The notes below the pieces were generated by a model. It worked only from the letters and a program-made list of their open reading frames with translations, did not search any database and had not been told where the DNA came from. Positions 50,198 to 59,254 of a DNA stretch of 64,000 nucleotides are shown piece after piece (positions within the stretch are counted from its first letter, which is position 1; the number at the start of each line of letters is the position of its first letter). A program made the position numbers and the translations under genes. The DNA is from JAICJC01 sp963709425 (GTDB lineage Bacteria; Actinomycetota; Thermoleophilia; Gaiellales; JAICJC01): the NCBI GenBank assembly GCA_963709425.1, contig CAVPWG010000005.1, positions 496,001-560,000 of the forward strand. The letters are read 5' to 3'.

Positions 50198-53098
50198 ATG
50201 AACGACGAACAGTCTCAGCAGAAGATCGCCGGCCTCGAACAGACCGTGCAGGCGCTCACCCAGCGGGTCTGGCGCTTGGAGCAGGCTGTCACCGAGCTCT
50301 CGGTCGACGCGCGCCGTGCAACGCCTCCCAGGCCGACTGCGACTCCGACGCCGGCCGCGACCGTCCCGGCGCCCGCGCCGGTGACGCCGCCGTCGCTCCC
50401 GCCGCCACCGCCGCCGAAGCCGCCGTTCGACTGGGGCAGGCTCGGCGAGCAGCTCTTCGCGGCCCGCACGCTGGCCTGGGCCGGCGGCGTCGCCACGGTG
50501 CTCGGGATCGTGCTGCTCTTCGTTATGGCCGCGAGCCGCGGCTGGATCACGCCCGGGATGCGTGTGGGCATCGGCACGGCCGTCTCGCTCGCCCTGCTCG
50601 GCGCCGCGATCGAGCTCGACCGGCGCTCGTGGCGCTCGGACGCGATCCTGTCCGCCGCCGGCGTCGGCATCGGCGGGCTCTACGCAAGTCTGTGGGCTGC
50701 CACGTCGCTCTATCACCTGGTGGCGTCCGCGGCCGCCGCGCCGCTCGCCGGGCTGATCGCCGCGCTCGCCGTCGCTGCGGCGCTGCGCATCCGCCAGGAG
50801 CCGCTGGCCGTCTTCGGCATGTCCGCCGCGATGCTCGCGCCGATCCTCGTGAGCAAGGACGTCACCACGGGCGGCGTGCTCTTCGGCGCCGTCATGGTCG
50901 CCGCCGCGCTCCCGCTCCTCGTGCGCACCGGCTGGCGCGGGCTGGTGGCCTGGGTGTGGACGATCGGCTTCGCCGAGACGCTGGCGCTGCTCGCGCTGTC
51001 GGCGGACCACATCGGGTTCGGCGGCCCGGTCGTCGCCACCGCTGCCATGACCGCCCTGGTCGTGTGCCTGACGTTCCTGCTCGAGCTCCTGCCGCGCGAA
51101 CGCACCCGCCTGAGCGCGCTGGGCTCGCTGACCGCCGCCAGCGCTTTCACGATGACGCTCGGCGCCGCGGCCCTGTACGGCGGCTCGCGCGAGCTCGACG
51201 GCCACTCGCTCGCCGGCATCGCGCTCGCAGGGATGACCGGCGTCTGGCTGCTCCTGGCCTTCGTGCCTGCCGCGGTGCGCCGCCCGCACGCCAACCTGGC
51301 CGATCTCCTCGCCGGCTTCGGCCTGACGAGCGCCGCCATCGCCACCGGCTTGCTGGCCGGCGGCCCGGGGCTCGTCTGCGCCTGGACGGCCGAGTCGGCC
51401 ATGCTCGTAGTCCTCGGTGAGCGGATCCGGCGCCGCAGCGCGACGCGCAGCCTGCGCGCGATCGTCTCGGCGACGGCCTACCTGCTGCTCGGGATCCTGG
51501 CGACGCTCGACGTGCTCCAGCCGCTGCCCGACACGCTCCCGCACGTCGGCGCGGGCTCGACCGGCGGCTCCGTGGCGCTCGTGGCGGTCGCCCTGGCCGG
51601 GATCGTCCTCTGTTTCGGCCTTCGCACGTTCGCGAAGCCCGAGCTGGCCGTCGCCTGGATCGTGCCCGCGGTGGCACTCGGGTTCCTGCCGATCTGGGCG
51701 CTCGGCGCCGAGCCGGCCGTGATCGCCTATGCCGGCATGGCTGCGGCACTCTTGGTCTACCGGCGCACGCCGTTCCTGGTGCGCTGGCTGCCCGAATGGG
51801 TCGGGCTCGTGACGGCGTCCGGCTGGTGGGTCACCGGCGCCGTGCTGGCGCTGTCCCTGACCGCGCCCGTCGACGAGCTGACCGAGGGCTGGAGCCGAGT
51901 CGGCGAGCGGCACGGGCTGCCGGGCCTGGCCGCGCTTCTCGCATCGGCCTGCGTCTTCGCGTGGTCTTCGCGGCGGCCGGCGCGGCCGCTCTGCGAGCAC
52001 GGCCTGCTCGTGCCCGTGACGGCGCTCGTCTACGCCCTTGCCGAGGCGCTCTCGGCGCCCCAGGTGATCTGGGCGTGGCTCGTCGTCGCCGGGCTCCTGG
52101 CGGCCGTCGTTCAGGTCGGCCCGGTCCGGCGCCGCCTCACCCGCGAGGCGCTGCTCGTGTCAGGCGGCTCCGTCCTCGCCGTGGGCGTCGTCAGCGCCTG
52201 GAACCTCGACACCTCGCTGCAGGCGGTCGTCGCGCACGGCCGAACGGCGGGCTGGGAGAGCATCGCGCTCGCCACCGCCGCCGCGCTCCTCCTCGCGCTC
52301 GCGTTCCCCGACCGCTCCACGCGGACGAATGCGCTCTGGCTGCCGTTCCTGCTCGCCGCCCAGCTCTCGGCAATGCTGCTGCCCGGCCAGTATCCGCTCG
52401 TGGCGGTGGCCGCCCTCGCAGCGCTCGCCAGTGCCGTCGCCCTGGCGAGGCGGCCTCCGGCCATCGCGGCGCGGCTCGACCGAGAGGCGCTCGCCGCCAT
52501 CGGCGCGGCAGGCGCCACGGCCGTCGCCGCGGTCGTCCTCGTCGCCTACGAGACGCCGCGCATGCTCTTCCAGACGTCGCACGCGCCGGCCGCCGGCCTG
52601 GCCTCCGCCGCAGCCGCAGCCGCGGCGCTCCTCGTCGCCGCTGCCGCGACCCGCCGCCTGCGCTGGACCGGCGGCCCGGTCCGGGTCGCGACCCTGCTCG
52701 TCTGCGCCGGCGGGGCGTTCTGCCTGTGGACGCTCGCCGCGGCCATCCTCGGCGCCGAGCAGCTCGTCGCCGATGCCGGCGTCGCGGCCTCCGTGCACGA
52801 CCACTTCCAGCAGGGGCACATGCTCGTCTCGATCGGGTGGGTCATGGTCGGCCTGGCCCTGGTCGTCGCCTCCCTTCGCGGCGACCGCCGCAGCCTGCGC
52901 GCCGGCGGGATCGCGCTGCTCTTCGCGGCCCTCGGCAAGATCTTCCTGTACGACCTGGCGTTCCTGACCGCGATGGCCCGGGCGGTGTCGTTCATCGTCA
53001 CCGGATCGGTGCTCCTGCTGGCCGCGCTCCTGCTCCAGCGGTTCGCGCCGCAGGTGAAGGCCGCGCTCGGCGACGAGCCGCCGGAGGCGATCGCATAG
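50198..53098 (+). CDS. DUF2339 family multi-pass membrane protein
   Basis: A 966-residue protein: N-terminal coiled coil (QQKIAGLEQTVQALTQRVWR), a Pro/Ala-rich linker with a run of prolines (residues ~43-77), then more than twenty predicted membrane helices. FDWGRLGEQLFAARTLAWAG and the C-terminal RAGGIALLFAALGKIFLYDL are characteristic of DUF2339. Function is unknown in the family. The gene stands alone. Confidence 0.9.
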   Translation: MNDEQSQQKIAGLEQTVQALTQRVWRLEQAVTELSVDARRATPPRPTATPTPAATVPAPAPVTPPSLPPPPPPKPPFDWGRLGEQLFAARTLAWAGGVATVLGIVLLFVMAASRGWITPGMRVGIGTAVSLALLGAAIELDRRSWRSDAILSAAGVGIGGLYASLWAATSLYHLVASAAAAPLAGLIAALAVAAALRIRQEPLAVFGMSAAMLAPILVSKDVTTGGVLFGAVMVAAALPLLVRTGWRGLVAWVWTIGFAETLALLALSADHIGFGGPVVATAAMTALVVCLTFLLELLPRERTRLSALGSLTAASAFTMTLGAAALYGGSRELDGHSLAGIALAGMTGVWLLLAFVPAAVRRPHANLADLLAGFGLTSAAIATGLLAGGPGLVCAWTAESAMLVVLGERIRRRSATRSLRAIVSATAYLLLGILATLDVLQPLPDTLPHVGAGSTGGSVALVAVALAGIVLCFGLRTFAKPELAVAWIVPAVALGFLPIWALGAEPAVIAYAGMAAALLVYRRTPFLVRWLPEWVGLVTASGWWVTGAVLALSLTAPVDELTEGWSRVGERHGLPGLAALLASACVFAWSSRRPARPLCEHGLLVPVTALVYALAEALSAPQVIWAWLVVAGLLAAVVQVGPVRRRLTREALLVSGGSVLAVGVVSAWNLDTSLQAVVAHGRTAGWESIALATAAALLLALAFPDRSTRTNALWLPFLLAAQLSAMLLPGQYPLVAVAALAALASAVALARRPPAIAARLDREALAAIGAAGATAVAAVVLVAYETPRMLFQTSHAPAAGLASAAAAAAALLVAAAATRRLRWTGGPVRVATLLVCAGGAFCLWTLAAAILGAEQLVADAGVAASVHDHFQQGHMLVSIGWVMVGLALVVASLRGDRRSLRAGGIALLFAALGKIFLYDLAFLTAMARAVSFIVTGSVLLLAALLLQRFAPQVKAALGDEPPEAIA

Positions 53099-53144
53099 AC
53101 CGCGTCCGGTAGGCTCGCCGGCCGATGGCACGGCTCGAAGAGGA

Positions 53145-53282
53145 TCGACTCGCTCGCCGAGCGCACCGGGTTCTCGGGCGTCGTGCACGCCGAGACCGTG
53201 GGCGGGTCGAGCTCGCGCAGGCCCACGGGATGGCCGACCGCACCCACGGGATCGCGAACACCGTCTGGCGAAACCTGCACGA
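53145..53282 (+). pseudogene. N-terminal fragment of a serine hydrolase (beta-lactamase class C-like)
   Basis: One frame encodes RIDSLAERTGFSGVVHAETV and, after a shift, another encodes VELAQAHGMADRTHGIANTV. Together these correspond to the start of class C beta-lactamase-like hydrolases ('FSGVV...A.GLADR.H.IPNT'), stopping before the catalytic SxxK. A frameshift plus truncation, thus inactive. Confidence 0.6.
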
Positions 53283-53340
53283 TTTAGGCCAATCGCTGGA
53301 GGCTCCGCCGCGCCAGACTTCCCCCACGGTCCCCGACGGC

Positions 53341-53439
53341 TCAACCCTCGTGTCGCCGTTCGAGCAGCGGAGCGACCAGGAACGCGAGGACCGCAGCCGC
53401 CGAAATCAGCATCATCACGGCTACGCCTCGATCAGTCAT
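53341..53439 (-). CDS. Possible 32-residue membrane peptide
   Basis: A short frame: MTDRGVAVMMLISAAAVLAF followed by LVAPLLERRHEG. One hydrophobic helix with charged ends is clear. There is no convincing ribosome-binding site, so expression is uncertain. Confidence 0.3.
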   Translation of the reverse strand: MTDRGVAVMMLISAAAVLAFLVAPLLERRHEG

Positions 53440-53526
53440 ACCGCGAATTGAATCAGACGAGCGGCGCTAGCGTGAGCGGATCTCGCCCCGATCCTCGATG
53501 GGTCGGAGCCTGGGCTGCTGAGTGCG

Positions 53527-54285
53527 CTATTCGTGGGTGGTGTGTGTGAGCGACGCGATGATTCGGGGGTGGCCGTCGATGATTGGGGCGGCGTGGAGCT
53601 CAAACCCTGCGAAGCCGGCCAGCTCGGCGAGGCGTCGGAGCGCTTCGGCGCCAAAGCCCCAATAGATGTACTCGTCGTCGGTGTTGACGTCGCCCGGTCG
53701 ATGCACACGAATGCACGGGTCGCCATCATCTGCGTGTATCCCGTATGTCTCAACCAGTACGCGGCCGGCGTCGGCCAGGCGCGCACACATGATCCGCAGC
53801 AGGCCGAGCGGGTCGGAGACGCGGTGGAGGATCCCCAAGCAGAAGACGAAGTCGAACGTCTCCTCCAGCTCGCCGAGCCGGAACGCCTCCATACGGCGGT
53901 ATTCGACGCGCGAGCCGAGCAGCTCGGCGATCGCGCGGAAACCCTCGCCGCCCTTCAGCTCACAGCCCCAGCGCGCTCGCACCCACTCGATGTGCTGCTC
54001 GCTGTCGACGGCGAGCACCCGCTCCGCCCCGCGCGCCTCGGCGACGAAGGCATAGAAGCCGTCAAAGGTGCCCACGTCAAGGACGCGGAGCGTCGCAAAG
54101 CTCGCCGGCAGGAATGGCAGCCGATACCGGTGGTCGATCGCCACGCCCGGTGTGTAGATACCCTCGGCGCGATTCAGCGCGAACGTGTGAAACCAGAACG
54201 GGACCTCGCCCAGCACACGCCGCGCCGACGCGGGATCCACCTCAATGGGGAGGATCTCGGCGACCTCCTGCTCCGGCGTCTTCAC
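53527..54285 (-). CDS. Class I SAM-dependent methyltransferase (CmoB/DUF1698-like)
   Basis: A 252-residue protein: SAM motif I in LRVLDVGTFDGFYAFVAEA, acidic loop in VLAVDSEQH, and FDFVFCLGILHRVSDPLGLL. The order of motifs and the preceding FWFHTFALNRAEGIYTPGV resemble the DUF1698/CmoB group that methylates or carboxymethylates tRNA or small molecules. GTG at 54285 is preferred over an upstream ATG (54366) that would add an Arg-rich tail. Target unknown. Confidence 0.82.
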   Translation of the reverse strand: MKTPEQEVAEILPIEVDPASARRVLGEVPFWFHTFALNRAEGIYTPGVAIDHRYRLPFLPASFATLRVLDVGTFDGFYAFVAEARGAERVLAVDSEQHIEWVRARWGCELKGGEGFRAIAELLGSRVEYRRMEAFRLGELEETFDFVFCLGILHRVSDPLGLLRIMCARLADAGRVLVETYGIHADDGDPCIRVHRPGDVNTDDEYIYWGFGAEALRRLAELAGFAGFELHAAPIIDGHPRIIASLTHTTHE

Positions 54286-54366
54286 GCCAGCCCTCGGCTC
54301 GAGCGGATCCACCAACCGCAACGGTAGCGCCCCAAGCCCGGCGGAACCCAGCCGCCCGCGCGGCAC

Positions 54367-54795
54367 GTGCCCCTACGAATGGCAACCTGCGACTACACCC
54401 CTCAGGTGAGCGGCGGGCGCAGGCGGCGGCCAGCCGTCCGTCCTTTACACCCGAGGCGATGTCGTTCGCGATTCCCGGACGTTCCGGTGCGTCCGCAGAG
54501 AGAATCGCTCGGAGGAGCCGGAACGCTGCCGACGGCGGGCAACCATGCGCTGCGTGTAGGCGGTTCCCCCCCAAGCCCGCCGAGAGCCCGCCCAATTCCG
54601 AGGCTTGCCGTACCCGGCGCCCTCTCCCACCGTCCTTTGGCTTGGGATCTTCCCTGTGCGGCTAGCGACAGACTCGGCCTAGCCGGCCGAGCGTCGACCT
54701 GCCAGTGATTGCGACCGCCGTGGCGATTGCCGCCCGGTGGGCGCCAGCGCCAGGACGCTCTCCTCGATGAGAAATCCCGATGATGTGCGCGAATA
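54367..54795. other. Intergenic stretch, nothing recognised
   Basis: No gene-like frame can be supported. The right end contains an AT-richer segment (AATATTATTGG) just downstream of the SBP56 fragment. Confidence 0.4.
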
Positions 54796-55044
54796 TTATT
54801 GGAAGATCTCAGTCATGCAGTCGCCGCCCTGAAGCCTCACATCATGCGCGCGAGCGGGGCCGTTCGGGCGGTCGTGCAGGTCGACGAAGAAGTCGCTGTC
54901 GACCTGCATGCCGCCGTCCGGGCTGCAGTTGACGCGCAGGAGCCACGAGGACATGTCCGGGTAGAACTGGTTGTCCCACGTCGAGTAGAGCGAGTTGGTG
55001 ACGTAGAGCCGGCGCCCGTCGAGCGAGAGGCCGATCTTTCCTAA
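54796..55044 (-). pseudogene. C-terminal fragment of SBP56/methanethiol oxidase
   Basis: About 80 residues remain: LSLDGRRLYVTNSLYSTWDN, QFYPDMSSWLLRV, and the end RLQGGDCMTEIFQ. They match the C-terminus of selenium-binding protein 1/methanethiol oxidase proteins (normally ~450 residues). The rest is replaced by the BTAD regulator gene starting 10 bp further on the other strand. Confidence 0.7.
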
Positions 55045-55054
55045 GCTTCCGGCA

Positions 55055-55825
55055 ATGGCGCCAGCGGGCGAGACGAGAATCCAGCTCTGCGGCCGGTTCG
55101 TCGTCAGGCTGGATGGGCGGCGCGTGGAGGACGCGCTGGCCGGGGCCAAGGGGCAGGTGCTCTTCGCCTACCTCGTGCTCAACCGCTTCCGCCGCATCAG
55201 CCGCGACGAGTTGCTGGACGCGGTCTACGGCGAGGAGGCGATGCCCGACCACCACCCCCGGCTCAGCGTCCTGCTTTCGAAACTGCGTCGCCTCGTAGGC
55301 CCCGAGGTGCTGGCCGGACGATCGCAGATCGACGTCGTGCTCCCGCCCACCGCGTTTGTCGACGTCGAAGCCGCGCTCGACGGGCTGCACCGGGCTGAGT
55401 CGCACGTCGCGGCCAGCGAGTGGACGGAAGCCTGGGGCCCCGCTGGGATCGCCTACCACGTGGCCAGCCGGCCGCTACTCCAGGGCCACGACCGCCCCTG
55501 GCTCGACGAGTGGCGGGGACGCCTCGACGACGTTCGCGTCCGCGGGCTCGAGTGCCTCGCGGCGGCGAGGCTCGGGCTTGGCGGACCAACCCTGCCGCAG
55601 GCCGAACAATGCGGCCGCCAACTTATCGCGCTGGCTCCATACCGCGAGAGCGGCTACCGGATCCTGATGGAAGCCCTCGAGCAACGCGGCAACATCGCCG
55701 AAGCGCTACTCGTGTACGACCGCCTACGCGTCTTGGTGCGCGAGGAACTGGGGGTCGCGCCGAGCCCAGCAGTCCAGAGCGTCCACCGGCGCCTGCTGGG
55801 CGAAGCGGCCAGGACGAGCGTCTAA
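55055..55825 (+). CDS. BTAD-domain transcriptional regulator (SARP-like)
   Basis: A 256-residue regulator. The N-terminal OmpR-like winged helix contains RIQLCGRFVVRLDGRRVEDA and HPRLSVLLSKLRRLVGPEVL; the C-terminal bacterial transcriptional activation domain ends with AEALLVYDRLRVLVREELGV. The same architecture occurs in antibiotic-pathway activators and in larger regulators. The stop overlaps that of a small convergent gene (CTAA). Confidence 0.88.
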   Translation: MAPAGETRIQLCGRFVVRLDGRRVEDALAGAKGQVLFAYLVLNRFRRISRDELLDAVYGEEAMPDHHPRLSVLLSKLRRLVGPEVLAGRSQIDVVLPPTAFVDVEAALDGLHRAESHVAASEWTEAWGPAGIAYHVASRPLLQGHDRPWLDEWRGRLDDVRVRGLECLAAARLGLGGPTLPQAEQCGRQLIALAPYRESGYRILMEALEQRGNIAEALLVYDRLRVLVREELGVAPSPAVQSVHRRLLGEAARTSV

Positions 55826-55995
55826 ATCTCCTCGGCCTGCGCGAGGATGTCATCGCGGGACACCGCGCCGACGAGATCGGGGTGGTCTGCGGCGAGATGC
55901 GCTTGCGCCTTCTCCCAGAGCTCGTCGTCGTCCGTGCCCTCGACGACCTTGCCGCACACACAGTTGATCCGCTTGACGATAGCCACTTGCTCCAT
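55822..55995 (-). CDS. 57-residue DUF1059-like protein
   Basis: A short frame: MEQVAIVKRINCVCGKVVEG then TDDDELWEKAQAHLAADHPD and AVSRDDILAQAEEI. The pattern C-x-C-G, 'DDEL...A..H....HPDL' matches small DUF1059 proteins. Function unknown. It is convergent with the BTAD gene, the stop codons overlapping. Confidence 0.72.
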   Translation of the reverse strand: MEQVAIVKRINCVCGKVVEGTDDDELWEKAQAHLAADHPDLVGAVSRDDILAQAEEI

Positions 55996-56124
55996 AAGGG
56001 CATCCTACCGGGCGCCTGGCAGAGCACCGCGCGATCCGCGTCCTCAGCACGCCCGGGCAAGCCCCGCGAAAGGTTGAGGAAACGACGGCCACGATCATCC
56101 CTCCACAACGAGCAAGGAGGAGCG

Positions 56125-57024
56125 ATGAGCATCTCAGCGACTGTTTCACGAACACAGCACAAAACGGTCGAGGTCGACGGCCTCGACATTTTCTACCGAG
56201 AAGGCGGGGATCGGGCAAACCCGGCCGTCCTGCTTTTGCACGGATTTCCGACGTCCTCGTTCATGTTTCGCAACCTCATCCCCGCCCTCGCCGACGAGTT
56301 TCACCTCGTCGCGCCCGACTACCCCTCGTACGGCCACAGCTCGTTCCCAGCCAAACACGAATTCGACTACACCTTCGAACGCTTCCACGAGATCGTGCTT
56401 GGGTTCGTCGACGCCGTCGGGCTGGACACCTTCTCGATCTACATCCAGGACTACGGTGCACCCATCGGCCTCAGGGTCGCCTCGCGCCACCCGGAGCGGG
56501 TGCAGGCGTTGATCGTCCAAAACGGGAACGCGTACATGGACGGCTTCACCCCGATGTGGGAGCCGCTCTTCGCCTTCGCCGGAAACCGAAACCACGAGAC
56601 CGAGGCGCCGGTGCGCGGCCTCTTGACGCACGAGGCAATCAGGTGGCTCTGGACACACGGAATGCGGAACCCCGAAGCCGTTCCGCCAGAGGCCTGGACC
56701 CTCGCCGCGCACAACCTCGACCGCCCGGGCAATCGCGACATCCAGCTAGACATCCTCTATGACTACCGGCTCAACATCCCCGAGTATGAGACGTTCCAGC
56801 ACTACTTCCGCATGCACCAGCCGCCGACGCTGGTCACCTGGGGCAAAGGCGATGAAATCTTCGGGCCCGACGGGGCCGACGCCTACAAGCGCGACCTCCC
56901 CAACGCCGAGGTCCACCTCTTGGAAACGGGACACTTCGCGCTGGAGGATGCTCACGAGCTCATCGCCGACAAGATGCGCCGCTTCCTGCGGCAGAACGTC
57001 GACACCTCCCGCCCCACGGTGTGA
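56125..57024 (+). CDS. Alpha/beta hydrolase (haloalkane-dehalogenase/epoxide-hydrolase-like)
   Basis: A 299-residue hydrolase with LLLHGFPTSSFMFRNLIPAL (oxyanion hole HGFP), the nucleophile elbow QDYGAPIGLRVA containing the catalytic Asp, and the late His in LETGHFALEDAHELIA. An Asp nucleophile is the hallmark of dehalogenases and epoxide hydrolases. AAGGAGG precedes the ATG by 6 bases. Substrate unknown; monocistronic. Confidence 0.9.
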   Translation: MSISATVSRTQHKTVEVDGLDIFYREGGDRANPAVLLLHGFPTSSFMFRNLIPALADEFHLVAPDYPSYGHSSFPAKHEFDYTFERFHEIVLGFVDAVGLDTFSIYIQDYGAPIGLRVASRHPERVQALIVQNGNAYMDGFTPMWEPLFAFAGNRNHETEAPVRGLLTHEAIRWLWTHGMRNPEAVPPEAWTLAAHNLDRPGNRDIQLDILYDYRLNIPEYETFQHYFRMHQPPTLVTWGKGDEIFGPDGADAYKRDLPNAEVHLLETGHFALEDAHELIADKMRRFLRQNVDTSRPTV

Positions 57025-57137
57025 CACGGATCGGTCACGGCCCGCCCGTCACCGCACGCGTCCGTGAAACCCGCGATCCGCAGGCCTAGCGGTCCGCGGG
57101 AGGTCACGAGCCTGAATCCCGACGCCGTTCCCAGCGA

Positions 57138-57752
57138 TCAGGCGGCGACCTGGACGGACCAGATCAGGACATCGAGGATCCGCACCTCGGTCAGCGCGTA
57201 GCCACGCAGTGCGAGTTCATGCCCGACGGCTTGCACCGCTACCCGGTTGCGGTCGAGGTCGCGTTTGTAGCCGCCGACCAGGCCGAGCGCACGGTCCCCG
57301 AACGGAGCCGCGGGTCCGGGGTCGTCGTCCTTCAGGTACCTCTGGACGACGCTGTCGAGCATCGGGATCAGCGCCGGACGTTTTCGGTGCAGCGCCTTCG
57401 TCATCTTCGAGAAGCCGACCCCTCGAATGTCTGCGAACGCGTCGAAGAGCTGCCTCAGTGGCAGCCGGGGGACGTCGTTCGCCGCTCCTGTCAGAGCCGC
57501 GTGGGGCGCGATCGCCATCAAGGCGTGCTCGATCCTGCGGCGCCGCTCGAGGATCACCGTGATCTGAGCCGCAGAGATGCGGGCGCCGGCCCGGTTCGCC
57601 AGCCTAAGGTCCGACTCGCTGAACGACGCCGGCGAAGGGTCGCTGACTTCGAGATGCCAGTACGCCTCCAGGAAGCCGACCACGACCCTCAAGGGATCCT
57701 CGATGACGTCCGCGTTGCGAAGGACGACTGGCCGAAGGGAGCTCCTCGTCAC
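57138..57752 (-). CDS. DUF6308-like protein
   Basis: A 204-residue soluble protein. The segment IRGVGFSKMTKALHRKRPAL continuing IPMLDSVVQRYL is the recognisable part; it resembles DUF6308 proteins and contains a helix-hairpin-helix-like GVG, as in DNA-binding proteins. No catalytic residues can be named. It lies upstream of a small DNA-binding protein gene on the same strand but 160 bp apart. Confidence 0.72.
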   Translation of the reverse strand: MTRSSLRPVVLRNADVIEDPLRVVVGFLEAYWHLEVSDPSPASFSESDLRLANRAGARISAAQITVILERRRRIEHALMAIAPHAALTGAANDVPRLPLRQLFDAFADIRGVGFSKMTKALHRKRPALIPMLDSVVQRYLKDDDPGPAAPFGDRALGLVGGYKRDLDRNRVAVQAVGHELALRGYALTEVRILDVLIWSVQVAA

Positions 57753-57911
57753 CCGGTCACCACCACCGCAGCGTACGACGCGCGGTCGACCGTGTCGAGT
57801 GCTGTGACCGCCACCAAGACGCGAACATGACCACGTCGAACGCTGACACCTGGTAATCAGTGCGGACGCCAGATGCCCACAGGCGGAGTTATGGGCTGAG
57901 AGTTCGCCGAT

Positions 57912-58298
57912 TCATCCGACCAGTTCGCGAATCCGCCGGTCGCGTTCCTCGACCCGGCGAACGAGCTCCTGGGTGAGGTCAGCGATGTGCTTGGCGAGCG
58001 ATGCCAGGTCTCCATCGCTGCTGGTTCGGCCGTTGTGGCGTCCCCGCTGGGCTGAGGAGACACCGCGCTGGGTCGTAGATGGCCCGCTCCCACCAGCACG
58101 CCGGGTACGGGTGGCAGCCTGCTTGCGGCGCTGGCCTCGCTGGCGGGCGACGCGATAGTAGTTCGCAGAAACGGTGCCCGGACGGCTCTTGCGCTCCCGC
58201 GCGATCTGGGTGAAGGCTTCAGTCCTGCTCTTGCCATCTGCTACCAGCTTGTTCACCTGCTCGAAGATCGCCGGGCCGATAGTGGCGGTGCGGGGCAT
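57912..58298 (-). CDS. Small putative DNA-binding protein with C-terminal coiled coil
   Basis: A 128-residue protein: an N-terminal helical domain (AIFEQVNKLVADGKSRTEAF, TQIARERKSRPGTVSANYYR) that looks like a helix-turn-helix, a basic Ser/Arg/Gly-rich linker, and a C-terminal coiled coil (DLASLAKHIADLTQELVRRV EERDRRIREL) for dimerisation. Family not known to me. The gene is close to repeat copy 3 and its tRNA relic. Confidence 0.7.
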   Translation of the reverse strand: MPRTATIGPAIFEQVNKLVADGKSRTEAFTQIARERKSRPGTVSANYYRVARQRGQRRKQAATRTRRAGGSGPSTTQRGVSSAQRGRHNGRTSSDGDLASLAKHIADLTQELVRRVEERDRRIRELVG

Positions 58299-58751
58299 CG
58301 CTCCTCCAGGTTTGGGTTGACGTCCGCCCAGGTTCGACGACGCGAACGGCGGTTCCTCCTGGCCGCTGGTCTCACCCGCCCCGCCTACCGCGCCTCGCAG
58401 GCCAAACCCTCCCGCTCCCTAAGGATGAGGAGGGAGCCGCACGTCAAGCGATACCGTTACGCGGATGGCTCGGCGAAGTCGGATGCCAAAACGGATGCGG
58501 GACGCTCGGAGGCTGCGCCGGCAGCGGCGGCGACAGGCGCGAAGCCTCTTCACCCAAGCGCGGACGCGGACGAGAGAGGCTGCACACCTGCCATCGCCGC
58601 CCGAACAGCCCCGCACCCCCGAGTAGACCCTCCGGCCCGACGTGGATGTCCGCTTCGTCGGCATGCATCTTGGCACCGGCCATCCCCGACCGAGCCTACC
58701 GTTGGCGGCCGCCGACTGCCGATTTTCGGGGCTCTAAACGGGACTCTGCAA
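58299..58751. other. Intergenic stretch, nothing recognised
   Basis: Long frames on both strands here lack family resemblance; those crossing the right end are merely translations of tRNA-like sequence. Confidence 0.4.
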
Positions 58752-58811
58752 GCGGCGGGGTGGGATTCGAACCCACGGAGATCGCACTCCGTCTCCGGTC
58801 TTCAAGACCGC
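58752..58811 (-). pseudogene. 3' half of a tRNA-Ser(UGA)-like gene
   Basis: On the minus strand: anticodon loop CTTGAAG (anticodon UGA) on a 4-of-5-bp stem, a variable arm GGAG-TGCGAT-CTCC, a perfect T arm (GTGGG, TTCGAAT... closing CCCAC on the template side) and an acceptor strand CCCGCCG. The expected 5' half with GGCGGGG is absent, so this is a 3'-half remnant. It lies just upstream of repeat copy 3. Confidence 0.6.
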
Positions 58812-58920
58812 TGCGGACTTCCATTGCAATGTCTCGCAGTCGCGAGAACTCGGCGACTTCACAGGCCTGACGGCACAATCGTTTCGAGTCGTGTGTCTGT
58901 GGGCCAAACTGGCACTCTGG

Positions 58921-59188
58921 TACGGAGGCAGAGGCCGCACGTTCGAATCGTGCCGGGCGCATAGCTCAACCAAGCCATCCTCAGTGGCCCGGAATGGCGA
59001 AACCGGGCGGATCTGTGCTTCGTACTTTCCCTCCGCCGCCGGTCGAGAGGCCGACGAGCCGTGTTCATAGGGAGCGGGAAGCGAAGTGCGTACTGGGACA
59101 GCCTGACCATGTGCAGGAGGTCTGGGCTCTGCGGAAGATCGGCTACTTCAAGATCGGGCAACGGCACAGAAGCTCAGGTAGCGCCTGA
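58921..59188 (+). repeat. tRNA-3'-end/small-ORF repeat, copy 3
   Basis: The tRNA portion is longest here: CTCTGGTACGGAGGCAG contains what looks like an ACG anticodon region and the 3' anticodon stem, then variable AGGCC, T arm GCACG-TTCGAAT-CGTGC, acceptor CGGGCGC and A (58961). The anticodon points to tRNA-Arg(ACG). The spacer TAGCTCAACCAAGCC and the small open frame follow as in the other copies. The 5' tRNA half is missing. Confidence 0.75.
58994..59188 (+). CDS. Repeat-encoded 64-residue protein, two compensating indels
   Basis: The frame MAKPGGSVLRTFPPPPVERP, TSRVHREREA, then KCVLGQPDHV instead of the AYWDSLTDA of the other copies, then QEVWALRKIGYFKIGQRH and a short tail. One inserted base and a later deletion restore the frame around the altered segment. 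That the C-terminal half is preserved despite this suggests selection at the protein level, or recent divergence. No Shine-Dalgarno. Confidence 0.5.
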   Translation: MAKPGGSVLRTFPPPPVERPTSRVHREREAKCVLGQPDHVQEVWALRKIGYFKIGQRHRSSGSA

Positions 59189-59254
59189 AGAGCAGCCGTC
59201 TTCACGGGCTGCTCCCGAGCCGTTGCTGTCGGCCCCAACCGGGGAGAGCGGCGT

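Noticed and set aside
50138..52000. Long open frame antisense to DUF2339
   Set aside because: 620 codons without stop reflect the GC-rich third positions of the membrane protein gene; no family resemblance or start signal.
58859..59167. Minus-strand frame with APGTIRTCGLCLRT
   Set aside because: Same artefact: antisense translation of the tRNA-like part of repeat copy 3.
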